The position numbers and the translations under genes were made by a program. DNA of 64,000 bases from Dickeya chrysanthemi NCPPB 402 (GTDB lineage: Bacteria; Pseudomonadota; Gammaproteobacteria; Enterobacterales; Enterobacteriaceae), in contig NZ_CM001974.1 of the NCBI RefSeq assembly GCF_000406105.1, positions 62,001-126,000 on the forward strand. Direction: 5' to 3'. The stretch's first letter is position 1. The number at the start of each line of letters is the position of its first letter. Shown here one piece after another: positions 19,046 through 30,307 of the stretch. The notes beneath the pieces were generated by a model that saw nothing but the letters and a program-made list of their open reading frames with translations, was not told where the DNA came from and ran no database searches.

Positions 19046-20587
19046 ATGCCGTATCTGTTGGAAATGAAAAACATCACCAAGGCTTTCGGGGCGGTGAAAG
19101 CGGTAGACAATGTCAGTCTGCAACTGGACGCAGGGCAGGTGTTGTCGCTGTGCGGCGAGAACGGTTCCGGCAAGTCGACATTGATGAAAGTGCTGTGCGC
19201 GGTTTATCCCTACGGCAGCTATGAAGGCAGCATCCGATTCGCTGGCGATGAGCTGCGAGCCGGGCATATCCGTGATACCGAGCAGAAAGGAATCGCCATC
19301 ATTCATCAGGAACTGGCGCTGGTTAAAGAGATGACAGTGCTGGAGAACATTTTTCTTGGTAATGAATGGACGTATGCCGGTGTGATGGATTACGACGCCA
19401 TGTACCTGCGTTGTCAGACTATGCTGGCGCAGGTGCGGCTGGATATCGACCCGAATACCCGCGTCGGCGAACTGGGGTTAGGTCAACAGCAACTGGTGGA
19501 GATCGCCAAAGCGCTGAATAAGCAAGTCAGGCTGCTGATTCTCGATGAACCGACCGCGTCGCTGACCGAACGGGAAACCGGTGTATTGCTGGATATCGTG
19601 CGTGACCTGCGTCACCACGGTATCGCCTGTATCTACATCTCCCACAAGCTTAACGAGGTCAAGGCGATTTCCGATGTGATCTGCGTGATCCGCGATGGCA
19701 GGCACATCGGCACCTGTCCGGCGGATTCGCTCAGCGAGGATCAGATTATCGCCATGATGGTGGGGCGCGAGCTGACGGAGCTGTATCCGAACGAGCCGCA
19801 TCAGATCGGTGAAGAGGTGTTGCGGGTGGAGCACCTGACCGCCTGGCACCCGGTCAACCGGCATATTCGCCGGGTAGACGATGTGTCGTTCAGCCTGCAC
19901 CGTGGTGAAGTGCTGGGGATCGCCGGGTTGGTCGGTGCCGGGCGCACCGAGACGGTTCAGTGCCTGTTCGGTGCCTATCCGGGGCAATGGCAGGGCGAAA
20001 TCCGTGTGGAAGGAAAGCCAGTCGTTATCCGCCACTGCCGGCAGGCGATGGCGCTGGGGATCGCCATGGTGCCGGAAGACCGTAAAAAAGACGGCATTAT
20101 TCCGGTAATGAGCGTGGCGCAGAATATTACACTGGCGGCGCTCGACCAGTTCACCGGTGCACTGTCGGTGTTGCGGGATGCTGATGAACAGCACAGCCTG
20201 CGGGAGTCGATAACCCATCTGAAAGTCAAAACAGCGTCGCCGGAACTGGCGATTGCCCGTCTCAGCGGCGGCAACCAGCAAAAGGCCATTCTGGCGAAGT
20301 GCCTGCTGTTGCGCCCGAAAATCCTGATTCTGGATGAACCGACCCGCGGGATCGATATCGGCGCAAAATATGAAATCTACAAATTGATCAATCAGTTGGT
20401 GAAGCAACAGATCGCCGTCATCGTGATTTCCTCTGAACTGCCCGAAGTGTTGGGCCTGAGCGACCGGGTGCTGGTGATGCATCAGGGGCGGCTCAAGGCG
20501 GATTTACCCAACCGCGGCCTGACGCAGGAGCAGGTGATGGAAGCTGCATTAAGGAGTGAGCCTCATGCTGAAAACCTGGCTGTCTGA
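19046..20587 (+). CDS. xylG: D-xylose ABC transporter, ATP-binding protein
   Basis: A 513-residue double ATPase of the sugar-importer (CUT2) type. The first domain has Walker [10 protein letters not shown] and signature [15 protein letters not shown]. The second has a degenerate Walker A (GLVGAGRTE), signature [16 protein letters not shown] and Walker [16 protein letters not shown] chose the start at 19046 ([15 protein letters not shown]), identical in length and N-terminus to E. coli XylG and preceded by GGTGGAGGGGG. Its end overlaps xylH by 23 bp, indicating translational coupling. Confidence 0.96.
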   Translation: MPYLLEMKNITKAFGAVKAVDNVSLQLDAGQVLSLCGENGSGKSTLMKVLCAVYPYGSYEGSIRFAGDELRAGHIRDTEQKGIAIIHQELALVKEMTVLENIFLGNEWTYAGVMDYDAMYLRCQTMLAQVRLDIDPNTRVGELGLGQQQLVEIAKALNKQVRLLILDEPTASLTERETGVLLDIVRDLRHHGIACIYISHKLNEVKAISDVICVIRDGRHIGTCPADSLSEDQIIAMMVGRELTELYPNEPHQIGEEVLRVEHLTAWHPVNRHIRRVDDVSFSLHRGEVLGIAGLVGAGRTETVQCLFGAYPGQWQGEIRVEGKPVVIRHCRQAMALGIAMVPEDRKKDGIIPVMSVAQNITLAALDQFTGALSVLRDADEQHSLRESITHLKVKTASPELAIARLSGGNQQKAILAKCLLLRPKILILDEPTRGIDIGAKYEIYKLINQLVKQQIAVIVISSELPEVLGLSDRVLVMHQGRLKADLPNRGLTQEQVMEAALRSEPHAENLAV

Positions 20588-21749
20588 CCGTACGCCTGCA
20601 CTGGCGACGTCTTCCGGCGGAACGTCTCGTCGGCGTTCTTTCAATTTACAGGTGCTGGTGATGGTCGCGGCGATCATTGCGATCATGCTGTTTTTCACCT
20701 TTATGACCGATGGCGCGTACCTCAGCGCCCGCAATATTTCCAACCTGCTGCGCCAAACCGCCATCACCGGCATTCTGGCGGTGGGTATGGTGTTTGTGAT
20801 TATTTCCGCCGAAATCGACCTGTCGGTCGGCTCCATGATGGGGCTGCTGGGCGGCGTGGCGGCGATTCTGGATGTCTGGTACGGCTGGCCGTTGCCCCTG
20901 ACCGTGGCGGTGACGCTGTTATTGGGGTTGTTGCTCGGCGCCTGGAACGGCTGGTGGGTGGCGTATCGGCGCGTGCCGTCGTTCATTGTGACGCTGGCTG
21001 GCATGCTGGCGTTTCGCGGCGTGCTGATTGGTATTACCAATGGCACCACGGTATCGCCCACCAGCCCGGCAATGTCGCAGATTGGTCAGAGTTATTTGCC
21101 GGAAGGTATGGGATTTTTGTTCGGTATCGTTGGGCTGACGCTGTTTGTGGTATGGCGCTGGCGTCAGCGGCGGCGTCGCCGGCATCTGGGGTTGCCGGTG
21201 GCGTCGGCTTCCGGTGATGCCGCTCGCCAGTCGCTGATGGCGGTGCTGGTACTGGGCGCTATCTATTTACTGAATGATTATCGGGGCGTGCCGACACCGG
21301 TACTGCTGCTGACGCTTATCATGCTGGGCGGCATGTTTATGGCGATGCGTACGGCTTTCGGACGACGCATTTATGCCGTCGGCGGCAATATCGATGCCGC
21401 CCGCCTGTCGGGGGTGAATGTCGAGCGTACCAAGCTGACGGTGTTCGCCATCAACGGCCTGATGGTGGCGGTAGCGGGGCTGGTGCTCAGTTCCCGACTG
21501 GGAGCCGGGTCGCCGTCTGCCGGGAATATCGCGGAACTGGACGCTATCGCCGCCTGCGTCATCGGCGGTACCAGTCTGGCGGGTGGAGTCGGCAGTGTGG
21601 CCGGTGCGGTGATGGGGGCATTCATCATGGCGTCGCTGGATAACGGTATGAGTATGCTCGATGTGCCCACCTTTTGGCAGTACATCGTCAAGGGCGGCAT
21701 TTTGCTGTTGGCGGTGTGGATGGATACCGCCACCAAGCACAAAGCCTGA
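20565..21749 (+). CDS. xylH: D-xylose ABC transporter, permease
   Basis: A 394-residue membrane component of the xylose importer with about ten hydrophobic segments. [23 protein letters not shown], [31 protein letters not shown] and [20 protein letters not shown] segments are shared with E. coli XylH. The start is the ATG at 20565, eight bases after AAGGAG (20551-20556). A GTG at 20556 in the same frame overlaps the ribosome site and is unlikely. Confidence 0.95.
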   Translation: MLKTWLSDRTPALATSSGGTSRRRSFNLQVLVMVAAIIAIMLFFTFMTDGAYLSARNISNLLRQTAITGILAVGMVFVIISAEIDLSVGSMMGLLGGVAAILDVWYGWPLPLTVAVTLLLGLLLGAWNGWWVAYRRVPSFIVTLAGMLAFRGVLIGITNGTTVSPTSPAMSQIGQSYLPEGMGFLFGIVGLTLFVVWRWRQRRRRRHLGLPVASASGDAARQSLMAVLVLGAIYLLNDYRGVPTPVLLLTLIMLGGMFMAMRTAFGRRIYAVGGNIDAARLSGVNVERTKLTVFAINGLMVAVAGLVLSSRLGAGSPSAGNIAELDAIAACVIGGTSLAGGVGSVAGAVMGAFIMASLDNGMSMLDVPTFWQYIVKGGILLLAVWMDTATKHKA

Positions 21750-21937
21750 CCACTGTGGATGACAGGGATGACGGTACGTCTGCGGCAAAATCAGCGAAAC
21801 AGTTCGCAAAGTAAGGAAATGGATTTTGGGCTGCCGGTCGGCCGTGCTATTTAGGCGAAAGACCGGCTTTCGACGCCGGATTTCGCCTGAGGAAAGGTGA
21901 TGCCCGCTATCGCACTGTCCAACGAGAACGTATCGCC

Positions 21938-23167
21938 ATGTTTGAGAAACGCTACCGTATTACATTGCTGTTTAATGCCAACAAAGTGTACGACCGGCAG
22001 GTAGTCGAAGGTGTGGGAGAATACCTGCAAGCGTCTCAGTGTGACTGGGATATCTTCATTGAGGAAGACTTCCGTTGCCGTATCGACAATATCCGCGACT
22101 GGCTGGGGGACGGCGTGATCGCGGATTTCGATGACCCGGCGATTGTCGCGTTGTTATCCGGGGTGCGCGTGCCGCTGGTGGGCGTGGGCGGCTCTTATCA
22201 CCATCCACCGGATTACCCGCCGGTGCATTACATCGCCACCGACAATTATGCGTTGGTGGAGAGTGCGTTTTTGCATCTCAAAAATAAAGGGTTGAACCGA
22301 TTCGCGTTTTACGGCCTGCCGATATCGGTGGGGAAGCGATGGGCGCAAGAGCGGGAACAGGCTTTTCGCCAGTTGGTGTCGGCGGAGCAGTATCAAGGCG
22401 TAGTGTATCAGGGCATGGAGACGTCGCCGGACAACTGGCAGTATGCCCAGAACCGGTTGGCGGACTGGATCCAAACCTTGCCGCCACAAACCGGTATTAT
22501 CGCCGTAACGGATGCCCGCGCCCGCCATCTGTTGCAGGTGTGCGAGCACTTGAATATCGCAGTGCCGGAAAAGCTGTGTGTAATTGGTATCGACAATGAA
22601 GAACTCACCCGTTACCTGTCGCGCGTCGCGCTATCTTCGGTGGCGCAAGGGACGCGGCAGATGGGGTATCGAGCCGCCAAATTGCTGCACCAGCTGTTGC
22701 TGGCGCCCTATTCGCTGCCGTTGCAACGTGTTCTGGTGCCACCGTTACGGGTGGTGGAACGTAGCTCCACTGATTACCGTTCGGTGCGCGACCCGGCGGT
22801 GATTCAGGCGATGCACTTTATCCGCCATCATGCCTGCAAAGGCATTAAGGTGGAACAGGTGTTGGATGCGGTTGGGTTGTCGCGTTCCAATCTTGAAAAA
22901 CGCTTTAAAGATGAAACCGGGCAAACGATTCACGGCATCATCCATGCTGAAAAGCTGGAGAGGGCAAGAAACCTGCTGGTGTCGACCTCGTTGTCGATTA
23001 ACGAGATTTCAACGATGTGCGGGTATCCTTCGTTACCGTACTTTTATTCTGTTTTTCGCAAAGATTACGACCTGACGCCGCGCGAATACCGTGAGCGTTA
23101 TGGTGAAGGCGGTTACGACGATAGTCGCTATGATAATGTTCAGACGACCTATCGGTGTTACCGATGA
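21938..23167 (+). CDS. xylR: xylose operon transcriptional activator
   Basis: XylR activates xylAB and xylFGH when xylose is bound. The 409-residue protein has an N-terminal LacI-type periplasmic-binding-like ligand domain (residues about 5-285, including GIIAVTDARARHLLQVCEHL) and a C-terminal AraC-family DNA-binding domain (VGLSRSNLEKRFKDETGQTIHGIIH and EISTMCGYPSLPYFYSVFRKDYDLTPREYR). It is slightly longer than E. coli XylR (392) because of a Tyr/Arg-rich tail. It lies 188 bp after xylH and probably has its own promoter. Confidence 0.95.
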   Translation: MFEKRYRITLLFNANKVYDRQVVEGVGEYLQASQCDWDIFIEEDFRCRIDNIRDWLGDGVIADFDDPAIVALLSGVRVPLVGVGGSYHHPPDYPPVHYIATDNYALVESAFLHLKNKGLNRFAFYGLPISVGKRWAQEREQAFRQLVSAEQYQGVVYQGMETSPDNWQYAQNRLADWIQTLPPQTGIIAVTDARARHLLQVCEHLNIAVPEKLCVIGIDNEELTRYLSRVALSSVAQGTRQMGYRAAKLLHQLLLAPYSLPLQRVLVPPLRVVERSSTDYRSVRDPAVIQAMHFIRHHACKGIKVEQVLDAVGLSRSNLEKRFKDETGQTIHGIIHAEKLERARNLLVSTSLSINEISTMCGYPSLPYFYSVFRKDYDLTPREYRERYGEGGYDDSRYDNVQTTYRCYR

Positions 23168-23285
23168 GCAACGGGGATTATGGTACGACGATGAGAGTTT
23201 CGGGGTATAACATGCCCGAAGATGACGAGCGAGAAACAACGTTGGGAGCGACGGCGCGTGCGCGCCGCCGTCATGGTCGCCTGGT

Positions 23286-23861
23286 TCAGGCAGGCACACG
23301 CCAGTAATCGTAATAAATATGCTCGACCTGAAAATTCACATCGTCCTTGTCGTTACTCAGCCGGCTGGCCAGCGTGAATGCGAAATCGAACGCGACGCCG
23401 AGCCCTTTGCCGCTGATCAGGTTGCCGTCTTCCACCACTTTTTGGTCGACATATACGCCGTCGGTCACGTCTTTCCAGAGGTCGCCTGAGCAGACGTAGC
23501 GGCGCCCTTTCAGCAAATGGTTACCACCCAGCACTCTGGCGGCTGCCGAGCAGAGTGGGCAAATCAGTTTGCCTGCCTCGTCATGGCGGCGGATAAATTC
23601 CGTCACCAGCGGGTTGGCCGCCAGGTTCACTGTGCCTTGCGGCCCCCCCGGAATTACCACGGCATCAAACAGCTGGTCCATACTTCTTTCCAGCAGGGCA
23701 TCTGCAAACATGCGGATATTATGGTAACTAGGCAATTCCAGCCTATCGTGACAGGAAAGCAGGGTGACGTTTAGCTTCGTACGATGCAACACATCGATCA
23801 CCATAATCGCTTCCGCTTCTTCGAATCCGGGAGCCAACAGAATGGCGACGTTCTTGGCCAT
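23286..23861 (-). CDS. DJ-1/PfpI family protein
   Basis: A 191-residue member of the DJ-1/PfpI superfamily. The start at 23861 (MAKNVAILLAPGFEEAEAIMVIDVLHR) shows the conserved glutamate of PGFEEAE. The nucleophile-elbow cysteine is in LICPLCSAAARVLGG (near residue 103), and IPGGPQG is typical. Family members include glyoxalase III-like and stress chaperone-like proteins, and activity cannot be chosen from sequence alone. The frame extends to 23996, but the upstream part is not conserved and AGATACC lies ahead of 23861. It is convergent with xylR. Confidence 0.85.
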   Translation of the reverse strand: MAKNVAILLAPGFEEAEAIMVIDVLHRTKLNVTLLSCHDRLELPSYHNIRMFADALLERSMDQLFDAVVIPGGPQGTVNLAANPLVTEFIRRHDEAGKLICPLCSAAARVLGGNHLLKGRRYVCSGDLWKDVTDGVYVDQKVVEDGNLISGKGLGVAFDFAFTLASRLSNDKDDVNFQVEHIYYDYWRVPA

Positions 23862-24123
23862 GGTATCTCCAGCAATAATCAAGGGGGGAGGGACGAACAT
23901 CTGTGCCGCCGAGGATAGCAAAGAAACTAACTTAAATTGAAACATCGTTTCAATATTGAGTGGTGGGTCGCGTAATCGATGTTTGCTCGTCTGCACCGTC
24001 GATAAATAGCGCTATACTCGCTCCCTTCATACTGCTGTAACCGCGCCGGAAAGACAGGGGCATCGCAGGTGTCTGGAATGACGCTGTGGCGACACGGTTT
24101 GATACGCACACCCTCTTTGACGG

Positions 24124-24402
24124 CTATTTCATATAAGAACGAATCACCGTCACGATCGCTTCCAAATCGGTGGCGCGTTCCGCAGGATCGGCTTCTTCAT
24201 TCATCAGATGGTCGCGGATGTGGCCTTCCAGCACTTCACCCATCAATCCGTTCACTGCCCCTCGAATAGCGGCAATCTGTTGCAGAATTTCCAGACAGGA
24301 GCGCCCGCCGCCGTCCAGGGCTTTTTCCAGTGCTTCTGCCTGGCCTTTGATGCGTCTGACGCGTGTCAGCAGTTTCTTTTTTTCATGAACAGTGTGAGGC
24401 AT
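24124..24402 (-). CDS. rcnR: nickel/cobalt-responsive transcriptional repressor
   Basis: RcnR is a CsoR/RcnR-family tetramer that represses rcnA until Ni(II) or Co(II) binds. The 92-residue protein has the expected ligand residues: His near position 3 (MPHTV), Cys in GRSCLEILQQIAAIRGAVNGLM, and two His in EVLEGHIRDHL. Size and sequence match E. coli RcnR. It is divergent from rcnA with 99 bp between the starts and an operator in the gap. Confidence 0.95.
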   Translation of the reverse strand: MPHTVHEKKKLLTRVRRIKGQAEALEKALDGGGRSCLEILQQIAAIRGAVNGLMGEVLEGHIRDHLMNEEADPAERATDLEAIVTVIRSYMK

Positions 24403-24426
24403 GGCGGCTCCCGTCTTGTATCACCC

Positions 24427-24444
24427 TATACTGGGGTATAGTAT
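24427..24444. promoter_or_regulatory. RcnR operator
   Basis: TATACTGGGGTATAGTAT matches the RcnR-type operator plan: a short G tract flanked by inverted TACT/AGTA arms. It lies between the divergent rcnR and rcnA starts, 25 bp from rcnR, so it could control both. Confidence 0.8.
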
Positions 24445-24501
24445 GTTTTCATCATTTCATTTTCAGGCTGGCCTATCGGCTGCCTGATTCGGACGCTAAC
24501 T

Positions 24502-25386
24502 ATGACGGATTTTTCCTTACTTTTGCAGCAGGGTGTCGCTAATGCCTGGTTATTTATCCCCAGCGCTGTTCTGTTGGGGGCGCTGCATGGCCTGGAGCCG
24601 GGTCACTCCAAGACCATGATGGCGGCGTTTATCGTGGCAATCCGCGGCACGGTGAAGCAGGCGGTAATGCTGGGCGTCGCCGCTACATTGTCTCATACCG
24701 CCGTGGTCTGGTTGATTGCGTTGGGTGGGATGTATTTGAGCCGGCAGTTTACCGCTGAATCCGCCGAGCCCTGGCTACAGTTTATTTCCGGCATCATTAT
24801 TTTGGGGACTGCCATCTGGATGTTCTGGCGTACCTGGCGCGACGAGTGGGCATGGAAACAACACCAGCATAGTCATGGTCACCATCATGACCACGGCCAC
24901 GACCACGAGCATCACGATCACGAACATGCCCATCATCACCATGATGTTTCTCATGCTGATCATCATTCTGGTCATCAACATGATCACACGCGGCCTCAGG
25001 GTGAATATCAGGATGCACATGAACGGGCGCACGCCGACGAGATTCGCCAGCGCTTTGCCAACCGGGAGGCGACCAATGGGCAGATTCTATTGTTTGGCCT
25101 CACCGGCGGATTGATTCCCTGTCCGGCCGCTATTACGGTGCTGCTGTTGTGTATTCAGGTGAAGGCTTTTACGCTGGGGGCGGCACTGGTGGTCTGTTTC
25201 AGTATCGGACTGGCATTGACGCTGGTAGCGGTTGGCGTAGGCGCGGCGCTTAGCGTACAGCATGCCGGCCGCCGCTGGCCGGGATTCGCCGCACTGGCGC
25301 GGCGGGCACCTTACTTCTCCAGTGTGCTGATCGCGCTGGTAGGGACGTATATGCTGTTGCATGGCTGGGTACGTTTGCCGTTATAA
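24502..25386 (+). CDS. rcnA: nickel/cobalt efflux protein
   Basis: RcnA exports Ni(II) and Co(II) across the inner membrane. The 294-residue protein has about six membrane segments and, between segments three and four, a roughly 50-residue cytoplasmic loop (24860-25000) very rich in His and Asp (repeated HxHDH patterns) for metal binding. Transport segments GALHGLEPGHSKTMMAAF and FGLTGGLIPCPAAITVLL are characteristic of the NiCoT/RcnA family. Regulated by the divergent RcnR through the operator at 24427-24444. Confidence 0.95.
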   Translation: MTDFSLLLQQGVANAWLFIPSAVLLGALHGLEPGHSKTMMAAFIVAIRGTVKQAVMLGVAATLSHTAVVWLIALGGMYLSRQFTAESAEPWLQFISGIIILGTAIWMFWRTWRDEWAWKQHQHSHGHHHDHGHDHEHHDHEHAHHHHDVSHADHHSGHQHDHTRPQGEYQDAHERAHADEIRQRFANREATNGQILLFGLTGGLIPCPAAITVLLLCIQVKAFTLGAALVVCFSIGLALTLVAVGVGAALSVQHAGRRWPGFAALARRAPYFSSVLIALVGTYMLLHGWVRLPL

Positions 25387-25525
25387 CCGTGCCGACAGTT
25401 GTAAAAACGGCGATGTTGTGGCCTTGCTTGCAAGCCTGAGGTTGCCGTTGTGAATTTTTTTCCTGAAAATCCGCCTCTTCTCTTCCGGTCCGCGGGAAAA
25501 GATGTTTAAATTATCAATCATAAAA

Positions 25526-25543
25526 TTTGCATAAATATGCATT
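25526..25543. promoter_or_regulatory. candidate ArgR box of argG
   Basis: TTTGCATAAATATGCATT is an 18-bp palindrome with the AT-rich centre and TGCAT/ATGCA arms close to the ARG box plan. It lies 137 bp before argG. A second, weaker box expected next to it was not clearly seen. Confidence 0.5.
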
Positions 25544-25622
25544 GATGCGCGATGGTTCATCGCAGTCGATTCTGATGACGCTGTGTCGTGCGCGTCTCAA
25601 TGCATAACCAGACATTGCGTAA

Positions 25623-27029
<1,407 letters not shown>

Positions 27030-27045
27030 TCTCGGACTGAATGTA

Positions 27046-27080
27046 ACAAGGGCATCCTATCGGGATGCCCTTGTTTTTTT
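27046..27080 (+). terminator. rho-independent terminator of argG
   Basis: ACAAGGGCATCC-TATC-GGATGCCCTTGT followed by TTTTTT forms a 12-bp hairpin with a T run, 17 bp after the argG stop and between the convergent argG and pecS genes. It may serve both directions. Confidence 0.9.
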
Positions 27081-27123
27081 ACGCGCCGTCTTTTGCTTCC
27101 CGGCTCCGATGCTCATGTGAATA

Positions 27124-27624
27124 TCAGCGGTTGTTGACCAGATGTTTTTCAACACGGCCCAGCAAGGTGCGCAATTGGTTTTTTTCTTCTTCACTGAATG
27201 GGGAGAGAATATCGCGTTCATTTGCGACGTGTTCTTCCACTACCCGGTTGATGAGGGCAAAACCTTCATCGGTCAACTGGATATTTACGGAGCGGCGGTC
27301 ACCTTCAATCGGCATTCGACGCAGCCAGCCGGCTTGTTCCAGCCTGTCGAGCCGGCTTGTCAACGTGCTGTTGTTAATCATCAGTGCGCTGACAATCTGG
27401 GATGGGCTGATGGCATAAGGCGCGCCGCGTCTGCGTAGCGTCGCCAGAATGTCGAACTCGCGTGCGCTCAATTTATATTTGCTGAACACTTTGTCCAGTG
27501 CGCGGTCAATCAACAAACTGGTGCGAGAGAGGGTGCCAATCACCAACATCGGTTCAACATCAAGATCGGGGCGTTCATTGCGCCATTGTTGAACTATATC
27601 AGATACTTCCAGGTAGCGTGCCAT
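27124..27624 (-). CDS. pecS: MarR-family repressor PecS
   Basis: PecS represses pectate lyase, cellulase and indigoidine genes in Dickeya, linking virulence to oxidative stress. The 166-residue protein (MARYLEVSDIVQQWRNERPD) has the long N-terminal helix and the winged-helix DNA-binding domain (about 65-130: SPSQIVSALMINNSTLTSRLDRLEQAGWLRR, wing IEGDRRSVNIQLT). It is the divergent partner of pecM. The intergenic region contains a strong PecS site, implying autoregulation and pecM control. An ERIC element begins 22 bp upstream of its start. Confidence 0.97.
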   Translation of the reverse strand: MARYLEVSDIVQQWRNERPDLDVEPMLVIGTLSRTSLLIDRALDKVFSKYKLSAREFDILATLRRRGAPYAISPSQIVSALMINNSTLTSRLDRLEQAGWLRRMPIEGDRRSVNIQLTDEGFALINRVVEEHVANERDILSPFSEEEKNQLRTLLGRVEKHLVNNR

Positions 27625-27646
27625 TAACTAATATCCTTAATTAATA

Positions 27647-27715
27647 TATACCCAAAATAATTCGAGTTGCAGGAAGGCAGCCAACGCACCTGCAACGTGA
27701 AGTATGACGGGTATA
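27647..27715. repeat. ERIC-type repeat, internally deleted 69-bp form, upstream of pecS
   Basis: TATACCCAAAATAATTCGAG and GTGAAGTATGACGGGTATA are the two ERIC ends joined with almost no core, the short deletion variant. Placed 23-91 bp before the pecS start codon, it probably lies within the pecS leader or promoter. Confidence 0.9.
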
Positions 27716-28059
27716 AAAGACCATTCCTTTTTATTGCAGCGTAGGTCAATACCGTTACGCGATCAACCCTACTGTAATATTCTTTAGAGAAATATTCAAC
27801 GCAGTATGTTATTGACACGGTAATTATGTGAACGTATATTACGAAATCGTAATGTGTAGTGTTGTTTATCGGTGTCACAGGATGTGATGCATCAAGATAA
27901 AGGACGATCACAGTGAGTAAGTCAGGAGAACTGCACATGGATGTGCGCCTTCTGTGCGCCTTCTGTACGGCCGGAGAGGCTGTACATGCCTCAGGCTGAG
28001 CCGGTTCGGTAAGCCGGATCGCGCTTTTTGGCAGACACAGTTTGAGGAAGGTTCATCTC
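27716..28059. promoter_or_regulatory. pecS-pecM divergent promoter region
   Basis: With the ERIC element, this region separates the divergent genes by 435 bp. It contains the PecS site at 27827-27849 and long AT-rich stretches that should hold both promoters. A short open frame on the minus strand (27624-27938) overlaps the ERIC element and PecS site and has no protein-like features. Confidence 0.7.
27827..27849. promoter_or_regulatory. PecS binding site
   Basis: The 17 bases CGTATATTACGAAATCG (27833-27849) match the fixed right-hand part of the 23-bp PecS consensus as I recall it (CGTATATTACGA-NNN-CG). The left six bases agree only partly. It is roughly 200 bp from either start codon. Confidence 0.85.
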
Positions 28060-28926
28060 GTGAAATTAAAAGACTTCGCTTTCTATGCCCCTTGCGTCTG
28101 GGGCACCACCTACTTTGTTACGACCCAGTTTCTTCCTGCCGACAAGCCGTTGCTGGCTGCGCTGATTCGTGCGTTGCCGGCGGGTCTTGTTCTCATTTTT
28201 GGTAAAAAGCTCCCGCCGGTCAGCTGGTTATGGCGATTATTTGTGCTGGGGGCACTCAATATCGGCGTATTTTTCGTCATGCTGTTTTTTGCGGCTTATC
28301 GTCTGCCCGGCGGTGTCGTGGCGCTGGTGGGGTCACTTCAACCGCTTGTCGTCATTCTACTGTCTTTCCTGTTGTTGACGCAGCCGGTGCTGAAAAAACA
28401 GATAATGGCGGCGGTTGCCGGCGGGATCGGCATTGTCTTGCTGATTTCATTGCCGGAAGAGCCGTTAAATCCGGCTGGGCTGGCGGCATCGGTACTGGCG
28501 ACGGTGAGTATGGCGTCGGGGTTAGTGCTGACCAAGAAATGGGGCCGCCCGGCCAGAATGACGATGCTGACGTTCACCGGCTGGCAGCTATTCTGTGGCG
28601 GGTTGGTGATTCTGCCGGTACAGATGTTTTTGGAGCCGCTGCCGGATGCCATCACCTGGACTAACCTCGCCGGTTATTTTTACCTGGCTATCCCCGGCTC
28701 GCTGTTGGCGTATTTTATGTGGTTTTCCGGTCTTGAGGTTAATTCTCCGGTCATTATGTCGATGTTGGGTTTTCTCAGCCCAATGGTTGCGTTGTTAGTG
28801 GGATTTTTATTCCTTCACCAGGGGTTGTCCGGTCCGCAATTGGTGGGTGTGGTACTCATTTTTTCAGCAATTATTATTGTGCAGGATATCTCGTTATTTT
28901 TCAGAAGAAAAAATCAATGCCATTAA
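28060..28926 (+). CDS. pecM: DMT-family transporter PecM
   Basis: PecM is an inner-membrane EamA/DMT transporter required for full PecS function and linked to indigoidine efflux in Dickeya. The 289-residue protein has ten hydrophobic segments in two EamA repeats (CVWGTTYFVTTQFLPADKPLLAALIRALPAG in the first, YLAIPGSLLAYFMWFSGLE in the second). I chose the GTG at 28060, giving MKLKDFAFYAPCVWG, with GAGGAAG about ten bases upstream. A TTG at 28042 in frame is less likely. It ends with the charged tail FRRKNQCH. Confidence 0.93.
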   Translation: MKLKDFAFYAPCVWGTTYFVTTQFLPADKPLLAALIRALPAGLVLIFGKKLPPVSWLWRLFVLGALNIGVFFVMLFFAAYRLPGGVVALVGSLQPLVVILLSFLLLTQPVLKKQIMAAVAGGIGIVLLISLPEEPLNPAGLAASVLATVSMASGLVLTKKWGRPARMTMLTFTGWQLFCGGLVILPVQMFLEPLPDAITWTNLAGYFYLAIPGSLLAYFMWFSGLEVNSPVIMSMLGFLSPMVALLVGFLFLHQGLSGPQLVGVVLIFSAIIIVQDISLFFRRKNQCH

Positions 28927-29345
28927 CACGGTCTGATTTTACTTCTAAATGAAATAATATTTTTTGATGTGTGTAGAGAAATTTAACTGATTGGGCAATG
29001 TGCTGAGGTGTTGAAAATCGCAATGCATTGAATCTTCTGTATGCCAGTTTTTTGAATGTTAAAAAATAATTAACCTAATACATTTTGGTGATTAAATTAA
29101 TCGTTAATATCTTGCAGACAGGAAAATAATTTTTTAATTTAATGAGAAGGTGATGTGACGATCGGCAACGTCAGCTGTCGAGGGTTAATCTCACTCGATA
29201 ATCATGCAGGATGCATTGTTATCAATAATATCATGTACTAATGATTGCTATGTCATTGATGCCAGACGTGAGTCATACCTGCGTCTGCAGGAAAGACATC
29301 GTCCGGATATAAACTGACATAATCCCCCCAGGATGAGAGAATATT
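28927..29345. other. pecM-indA intergenic region, AT-rich
   Basis: This 419-bp stretch is strongly AT-rich and should hold the indA promoter, known to be PecS-controlled. I could not point to a convincing second PecS consensus by eye, and no terminator hairpin stands out after pecM. GATGAGAG lies ahead of indA as ribosome site. Confidence 0.45.
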
Positions 29346-30296
29346 ATGTCTAAAACGGATTTTTCGCATGAATTGCTGCGGTTTAGTGACGAAGTAAAGG
29401 ACGCGTTGCATACCGGTAAGCCGGTGGTGGCGCTCGAGTCAACAGTGATTGCCCATGGCCTGCCTTACCCCGACAATGTCGCCACCGCCCAAAAAATCGA
29501 AGCGGTCGTGCGTGCCGAAGGGGCGATTCCTGCGACGATTGGTATCGAAAACGGCCGATTTCTGATTGGCATGTCAGATGCCGATATCGAACGGTTTGGT
29601 GCGACCAACGGTATTCCAAAAGCCAGCAGCCGTGATATTCCGGTGATTCTGGCGCAAGGGGGAAAAGGTGCCACCACTGTGGCGTCGTCGTTAGTGGCGG
29701 CGGATCTGGCCGGCATCGCGTTTTTCGCGTCGGCCGGTATTGGCGGCGTACACCGCGGGGCGGAAAAGTCGATGGATATCTCTGCCGACCTGGTCCAGTT
29801 TACCCGCTCCCGGGTTGCCGTCGTGTGCGCCGGCGCCAAGAGTATTTTGGATCTTGGTCTGACGCTTGAATACCTGGAAACCCAGTGCGTACCTATCATT
29901 TCCTATCAATCTGACGATTTTCCCGCGTTTTACTGCCGTTCCAGTGATTTTCCCAGCCCCCATCGCCTGGATGACCCTGCTGTGGTTGCTCGTTCCATTG
30001 AGATGCACTGGAAGCTGGGTAACCGTAGTTCAGTGCTGATTACCCACCCTATTCATGAAAGCGAGGCTATCGATAAAGATGAGGTCGAGTCGATTATCCG
30101 TGAAGCCGCGCTTCAGGCGGAACATGAGGGAATTCGCGGGCCGGGCGCCACGCCGTATTTGATGCGTGCCGTCGCCAGGGCGACGCAAGGACGAACAGTA
30201 AAAGCGAATATGTCGGTACTGATCAGTACGGCGGCGTTGGCCGGCAAACTGGCCTGCGCCCATACCGATTACCTGCGACAGCACAATCAGGCATAA
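29346..30296 (+). CDS. indA: indigoidine operon pseudouridine-5'-phosphate glycosidase-like protein IndA
   Basis: The 316-residue protein belongs to the PsuG family, which reversibly cleaves the C-glycosidic bond of pseudouridine-5'-phosphate. Family segments are [51 protein letters not shown] and [12 protein letters not shown]. In the indigoidine operon its contribution to pigment is indirect or unclear. indB starts 11 bp after its stop, so the two are co-transcribed. Together IndA and IndB can be read as C-glycosidase plus sugar-phosphate phosphatase. Confidence 0.95.
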   Translation: MSKTDFSHELLRFSDEVKDALHTGKPVVALESTVIAHGLPYPDNVATAQKIEAVVRAEGAIPATIGIENGRFLIGMSDADIERFGATNGIPKASSRDIPVILAQGGKGATTVASSLVAADLAGIAFFASAGIGGVHRGAEKSMDISADLVQFTRSRVAVVCAGAKSILDLGLTLEYLETQCVPIISYQSDDFPAFYCRSSDFPSPHRLDDPAVVARSIEMHWKLGNRSSVLITHPIHESEAIDKDEVESIIREAALQAEHEGIRGPGATPYLMRAVARATQGRTVKANMSVLISTAALAGKLACAHTDYLRQHNQA

Positions 30297-30307
30297 GGAT
30301 ATGTCTC

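Noticed and set aside
23250..23273. GC-rich hairpin between xylR and the DJ-1-like gene
   Set aside because: GACGGCG arms pair around CGTGCGCGCC, but no T run follows on either strand, so I do not call a terminator.
24861..24990. Possible tandem repeat array in rcnA
   Set aside because: The repeated CAT/CAC-GAC triplets encode the expected His-rich loop and are not an independent repeat.
24775..25032. Met/Val-rich minus-strand frame in rcnA
   Set aside because: It arises from the His/Asp codon repeat of the RcnA metal-binding loop read in antisense.
27624..27938. Minus-strand frame between pecS and pecM
   Set aside because: It reads through the ERIC element and the PecS site, so the region is better explained as regulatory.
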